Below, piece by piece: positions 5,737 through 9,159 of a stretch of 9,159 nt of DNA. The position numbers were made by a program, and so were the translations under genes. The stretch is from Chitinophaga pinensis (lineage in GTDB: Bacteria; Bacteroidota; Bacteroidia; Flavobacteriales_D; Crocinitomicaceae): the NCBI GenBank assembly GCA_945870115.1, contig CAMBRH010000129.1, positions 1 to 9,159 on the forward strand. Direction: 5' to 3'. The notes below the pieces were generated by a model that was not told the DNA's origin, did not search any database, and saw only the letters and a list, made by a program, of their open reading frames with translations. Position 1 is the first letter of the stretch, and every line of letters begins with the position of its first letter.

Positions 5737-6933
5737 ATGAAAAAATCTATCTTTTTAACTGTCTTCTCAATTTTTATTGGAACAAGTGTTTTCTCTCAAA
5801 AGTTAAAAATTGCAGTAGCAAATCCAAGTGTTGATGGACTTTATGCTAGTCCAAAAATTGCTGCAAAATTACTGCGTTTAGAGCTTACTAAATTAGAATT
5901 ATACACTATTGTTGATGAGTTTGATATGGCTGACGTGCTTGCTAAAAGTGAAGAATATCAAAAAAATTGTTTAGGGATTGATTGTTTGACAAGATTAGGT
6001 GAAGAGCTAAATGTTGATTACATCGTATCAGGAAGTTTTGATGGCTTAGGGAACAAAATTGCAATAAGTCTAAAAATAATTGATGTGAAAAATAAGTCAG
6101 TTTATAAGTCTGAAACTTCTGAATTTGAGAATCAAGAAATTGAATTACAGAGAATGATAGAAATAATTCTTTTTGACATGTATGAAAAACCTGTAAACAA
6201 AGAGATAAGAGCAAAGTTAAATTTTAAGAATGATATTATTAATTCCTATACTGTTGGGCAGATAAATAATTCAGGACCAAGAATTGGATATGGTTTTTTG
6301 ACTGGAACAATGAATGAATATGCTAATAGATCAATTAAAAATGGAGGTTTAGATATTTTTCCTGGAGTGAGTATGATTGGTTATCAATTTGAAAAACAAT
6401 ATGTTGGAACAGAAAATTTTTCAGCCATAGTAGAAGGCATTTTTAATTTTTCAGGAATGGAGCAAGGATTATTTATGCCTACCTTTACCATATTAAATGG
6501 TTTTAGATTTGGATCTGATGGTTGGGAATTTGCCTTCGGTCCAGGTTTCGGATTCAAAAGGTATAGCTATGGATTCTTTGATTCAGATAACACCTTTGGA
6601 AAAGGACAAGGGACTTATTTTTCTCAAGATGATTGGCGAGATTATGCATTTGAGCAATTTGAAGCAGGAAATCCTGATTTTATTGACCCAGTTGGAAATT
6701 ACTATACGGTTCCAGATCCTTCAACATTAAATTCTAAGTATAACTTTGATGAAAAAAATCTGGATAAAAATGGAAATTTAAGAATGAGTACGACTTGGGT
6801 TATTGGTTTTGGGAGAACTTTTAGATCTGGATCTTTAAATATTCCTGTAAATGTTTTCTATTCTTCGCAAGGAAAAGGAGGAATGTTAGGCTTATCACTA
6901 GGATTTAATGTTCAAAAAGCCAAAAATAAATAG
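5737..6933 (+). CDS. Exported protein with CsgG/TolB-N-like domain and probable C-terminal outer-membrane beta-barrel
   Basis: Of 398 residues, 1-20 are a signal peptide (KKSIFLTVFSIFIGTSVFS, cut before Q21). Residues 22-150 resemble the periplasmic alpha/beta fold of CsgG, FlgO and TolB-N proteins: KIAVANPSV strand, a helix, LELYTIVDEFDMADVL, then a C78-LGID-C83 pair, LGEELNVDYIVSGSF and ISLKIIDVKNKSVY. The close cysteine pair could form a disulfide. From about 165 on, alternating aromatic/glycine-rich strands (GPRIGYGFLTG, FAFGPGFGFKRYSYGFF, STTWVIGFGRTF, MLGLSLGFNV) suggest an outer-membrane beta-barrel ending close to the C-terminus. A long acidic, aromatic insertion at about 281-345 is probably a surface loop. 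The fold assignment is by pattern, not alignment, and function is unknown. The 14-base gap to the upstream membrane protein and the shared exported nature suggest they act together in the envelope. Confidence 0.75.
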   Translation: MKKSIFLTVFSIFIGTSVFSQKLKIAVANPSVDGLYASPKIAAKLLRLELTKLELYTIVDEFDMADVLAKSEEYQKNCLGIDCLTRLGEELNVDYIVSGSFDGLGNKIAISLKIIDVKNKSVYKSETSEFENQEIELQRMIEIILFDMYEKPVNKEIRAKLNFKNDIINSYTVGQINNSGPRIGYGFLTGTMNEYANRSIKNGGLDIFPGVSMIGYQFEKQYVGTENFSAIVEGIFNFSGMEQGLFMPTFTILNGFRFGSDGWEFAFGPGFGFKRYSYGFFDSDNTFGKGQGTYFSQDDWRDYAFEQFEAGNPDFIDPVGNYYTVPDPSTLNSKYNFDEKNLDKNGNLRMSTTWVIGFGRTFRSGSLNIPVNVFYSSQGKGGMLGLSLGFNVQKAKNK

Positions 6934-6943
6934 TTAAAAATAA

Positions 6944-6988
6944 CCCTTTCAGAGTGTTTAGGTTGAATGGGTATATACACTGAAGGGG
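6944..6988 (+). other. Imperfect hairpin downstream of the barrel protein gene
   Basis: CCCTTTCAG (6944-6952) pairs with CTGAAGGGG (6980-6988) over 9 bp with one G-U pair, enclosing a 27-base loop; AGTGT/ACACT (6953-6957 with 6977-6981) is an alternative inner pairing. It begins 10 bases after the stop at 6933. No T-run follows directly (the nearest is near 7009), so it is not a canonical terminator; it may be a weak terminator or an mRNA 3'-end structure. The rest of 6934-7060 holds only T-rich DNA and the -7 element at 7040. Confidence 0.45.
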
Positions 6989-7039
6989 TCGGTATGAGTT
7001 TGAATCTATTTTTTATTCTTTAAAACTTGAATAAAATAG

Positions 7040-7047
7040 TACCTTTG
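7040..7047 (+). promoter_or_regulatory. Bacteroidetes-type -7 element (TACCTTTG) for the helicase operon
   Basis: TACCTTTG is an exact TAnnTTTG match and identical to the element before the S4 gene. It ends 13 bases before the TTG start at 7061, implying a leader of under 10 bases. A TTG at 7027-7029 is too close to be a standard -33 box. Confidence 0.65.
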
Positions 7048-7060
7048 CAGAAAAAATATT

Positions 7061-8173
7061 TTGAAAAATTTCGAACAATTAGGTGTAAAAAAAGAGTTTA
7101 TTAAAGGATTAGTTGATTTAAAGATTGTCAACCCTTCAGAGATTCAATTAGCTGTTATTCCTTTATTAATAAATTCTAAAACTGATTTAATCGGACAAGC
7201 CCAAACTGGAACTGGTAAAACGGCAGCATATGGTTTGCCTTTATTACATCAGATTGATCCAAAAGTAAAACAAATTCAAGGATTAATTTTGTGTCCAACA
7301 AGAGAATTGGGACAGCAAATAGCGAAACAATTATTTAAATTCACCAAATATTCAGAACAAATTTTTACTGAGTCTGTTTACGGTGGCGAGCCAATTGATA
7401 AACAAATCAGTGCTTTAAGTCGTCCAACACACATTATAGTTGCTACTCCTGGAAGATTAATTGATTTGGTAAATCGAAATGTGGTCGATTTGTCTCACGT
7501 AAAAACGGTTGTTTTAGACGAAGCTGACGAAATGTTAAGCATGGGTTTTCAAAAAGAATTAGATGAAATACTTGGCTTTTTGACAACAGTAGAAAATAAA
7601 TGGCTTTTTTCAGCTACTATGCCTGAAGCGATTAATTTAATGATCAAGAAACATATTTCTTTTGGAGCACCTCACATTACAATAAATAGTAAAAATGTAG
7701 TGAATAAAGATATTACACATCAGTTTTCAGTTTGTGATGAAAATGAGAAATTTTATCTTTTGCTTCAATTCTTAAAATCAGAACACAAAAATCGCGGCAT
7801 GATTTTCTGTAAAACGAAAGTAATGGCTCAAACTTTAGCCAAACAATTAATAGCTAAAAATATTTTAACCGATGCTCTTCATGGAGATTTATTGCAAAAA
7901 GAACGCGATAAAGTAATGCGAGCTTTTAAAAATGAAAGTTTACAAATTCTAGTTGCTACCGATATTGCAGCTAGAGGTATAGATATAGATGGCCTATCTT
8001 ATGTTGTTCATTATCAGTTACCTGACAAAGAGGAATACTATACGCACCGAAGTGGGAGAACTGCAAGAGCTGGTAAAAAAGGAATTTCATTTAGTTTAGT
8101 AACGCCAAAAGAAAAAAAGACTTTGAAATTTTTTGAAAGAGCATTAAGCATCGATTTTTTACAAATTAGGTAA
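7061..8173 (+). CDS. DEAD-box ATP-dependent RNA helicase, short form, TTG start
   Basis: This 370-residue cytosolic protein unwinds RNA duplexes using ATP, typically in ribosome assembly or RNA turnover. All core motifs are intact: Q motif (F4, PSEIQ 25-29), I AQTGTGKT (47-54), Ia PTREL (79-83), GG (108-109), Ib TPGR (129-132), II DEAD (153-156), III SAT (184-186), IV MIFC (247-250), V ATDIAARGID (299-308), VI HRSGRTARAG (329-338). The protein ends about 30 residues after motif VI and so lacks the basic or RNA-binding tail that gives many relatives their specificity. It is nearest to RhlE-like minimal helicases, but a subfamily cannot be fixed by eye. The start is TTG at 7061: an in-frame stop lies at 7037-7039, no ATG or GTG lies between, and the next ATG is past motif II. 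The flavoprotein gene begins 7 bases after the stop. Confidence 0.95.
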   Translation: MKNFEQLGVKKEFIKGLVDLKIVNPSEIQLAVIPLLINSKTDLIGQAQTGTGKTAAYGLPLLHQIDPKVKQIQGLILCPTRELGQQIAKQLFKFTKYSEQIFTESVYGGEPIDKQISALSRPTHIIVATPGRLIDLVNRNVVDLSHVKTVVLDEADEMLSMGFQKELDEILGFLTTVENKWLFSATMPEAINLMIKKHISFGAPHITINSKNVVNKDITHQFSVCDENEKFYLLLQFLKSEHKNRGMIFCKTKVMAQTLAKQLIAKNILTDALHGDLLQKERDKVMRAFKNESLQILVATDIAARGIDIDGLSYVVHYQLPDKEEYYTHRSGRTARAGKKGISFSLVTPKEKKTLKFFERALSIDFLQIR

Positions 8174-8180
8174 GGAATTA

Positions 8181-9159
8181 ATGAGTCAAAACAAGTCAAA
8201 CGAAAAATTTCACATTGCAATAATTGGTGGCGGAGCAGCAGGCTTTTTCGCGGCTTTAAGTGCTAAGGAACATTTTCCTTTTGCAAATGTCACAATTTTT
8301 GAAAAGTCTAATAAGGTTTTACAAAAAGTTAAAGTTTCTGGAGGCGGAAGGTGTAATGTGACTCACGCCTGTTTTGACAACAAAGAATTGTCAAAATTTT
8401 ATCCTAGAGGGGAAAATTATTTAAAAAAAGCTTTTGATCAATTTAATACCACATCAACAATTGACTGGTTTAAAAAAAGAGGAGTAGAGCTGGAAGCTTT
8501 AAATGACAATTGCATTTTTCCTAAATCTAATTCGTCTCAAACAATAATTGATTGTTTCGAAAATGAAGCTAAAAGACTCAAAATTGAAGTTTTAAACCAA
8601 AAACCAATTACTCGAATTTCTATTTTAGAACATGGATTTGAAATGAAATCCTTAGAAGAGAAATTTTTAGTTGATAAAATAATCATTACAACTGGAGGAC
8701 ATGCAAAATTAGCCAATTTTGATTGGATTTCAAGACTAGGTCACACAATTGTTCATCCAGTTCCTTCATTATTTACTTTTAATATGCCTAAAAATCCCGT
8801 AAGTGAATTGATGGGTATTGTGGTTGAAAATGCAACTGTAAAAGTTGAAAGTACAAAATTGATTGCAAATGGACCTTTATTAATAACGCATTGGGGAATG
8901 AGTGGACCAGCAATTCTAAAACTTTCTGCCTGGGGTGCGAGAATTTTAGAGGAGAAAAAATACGATTTTGCAATTCTTGTTAATTGGTTAAATGATATAA
9001 AGGATGTTGAAGTTCTGAAGATCTTGGAAAAATTTGCTTCACTAAATCAAGAAAAAAAGTTAGTAACTTTTAATCCTTTTAATTTATCCAAGCGACTTTG
9101 GACTTTTTTACTTCAAAAATCCGAAATTAATGAAGAAATTCGTTGGAAAGAACTTAGTA
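8181..9159 (+). CDS. HI0933/YhiN-family NAD(P)/FAD-dependent oxidoreductase (3' partial)
   Basis: The frame is open from the ATG at 8181 to the right edge without a stop, giving 326 complete codons; relatives have about 400 residues, so roughly 80 are missing. The N-terminal Rossmann motif reads IAIIGGGAAGFFAA (12-25), followed by an acidic end of strand 2 (E41), then the family signature VSGGGRCNVTH (52-62). A second nucleotide-binding stretch IIITTGGHA (167-175) and the late motif GPLLITHWGMSGPAIL (231-246) are also typical. Family members bind FAD; the physiological substrate is generally unknown, and annotation as aminoacetone oxidase or BaiN-like is by family name only. The 7-base gap after the helicase, with no promoter or terminator, indicates co-transcription. 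AAGGAA (8172-8177) before the start is weakly Shine-Dalgarno-like, unusual for this DNA. Confidence 0.92.
   Translation, partial: MSQNKSNEKFHIAIIGGGAAGFFAALSAKEHFPFANVTIFEKSNKVLQKVKVSGGGRCNVTHACFDNKELSKFYPRGENYLKKAFDQFNTTSTIDWFKKRGVELEALNDNCIFPKSNSSQTIIDCFENEAKRLKIEVLNQKPITRISILEHGFEMKSLEEKFLVDKIIITTGGHAKLANFDWISRLGHTIVHPVPSLFTFNMPKNPVSELMGIVVENATVKVESTKLIANGPLLITHWGMSGPAILKLSAWGARILEEKKYDFAILVNWLNDIKDVEVLKILEKFASLNQEKKLVTFNPFNLSKRLWTFLLQKSEINEEIRWKELS

Noticed and set aside
6497..6730. 77-codon open frame inside the barrel protein gene on the same strand
   Set aside because: It lies wholly within the 5737-6933 gene, whose protein has a signal peptide and coherent strands; the alternative frame is low-complexity and has no leader.
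6981..7006. A GAGTTTGAATC string resembling a tRNA T-loop (GGTTCGAATCC)
   Set aside because: No matching T-stem partner, anticodon arm, acceptor stem or CCA end can be drawn around it.

Overview
The window looks like chromosomal DNA from a member of the Bacteroidota, most likely Flavobacteriaceae. It is AT-rich. The first protein ends in a type IX secretion (T9SS) sorting domain, a feature confined to that phylum. Gene starts lack clear Shine-Dalgarno sequences and sit in A/T-rich leaders. Several are preceded by the Bacteroidetes -7 promoter element TAnnTTTG. No species can be named from the sequence alone.

Layout. (1) Bases 1-2001 hold the 3' part of a large secreted, cell-surface protein with a jelly-roll-like region, a PKD domain, four Ig-like repeats, an SprB-type repeat and a T9SS domain. 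It ends at a strong bidirectional terminator (2020-2059). (2) A small convergent S4 RNA-binding protein lies on the minus strand (2073-2297). (3) A divergent intergenic region of about 165 bp carries promoter elements and small inverted repeats. (4) Adenine deaminase (2464-4092) is followed after 17 bp by a family 2 glycosyltransferase with a TTG start (4110-5093). (5) A two-gene envelope pair follows: a small membrane protein with three NPW motifs (5135-5722), then an exported protein with a CsgG/TolB-like N-terminal domain and a probable outer-membrane beta-barrel (5737-6933). (6) An intergenic region of about 127 bp holds an imperfect hairpin and a perfect -7 element. (7) A short DEAD-box RNA helicase with a TTG start (7061-8173) is followed after 7 bp by an HI0933/YhiN-type flavoprotein that runs off the right edge (8181-9159).

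Most of this is ordinary housekeeping and surface biology: purine salvage, glycan synthesis, RNA metabolism and an exported adhesin-like protein. I see no mobile element, CRISPR array, rRNA, tRNA or defence system. The least explained part is the 5135-6933 envelope pair, which is the best place to look for something undescribed. Other points of note are the A-B-A-B organisation of the Ig-like repeats and two genes with TTG as the only usual start codon available.
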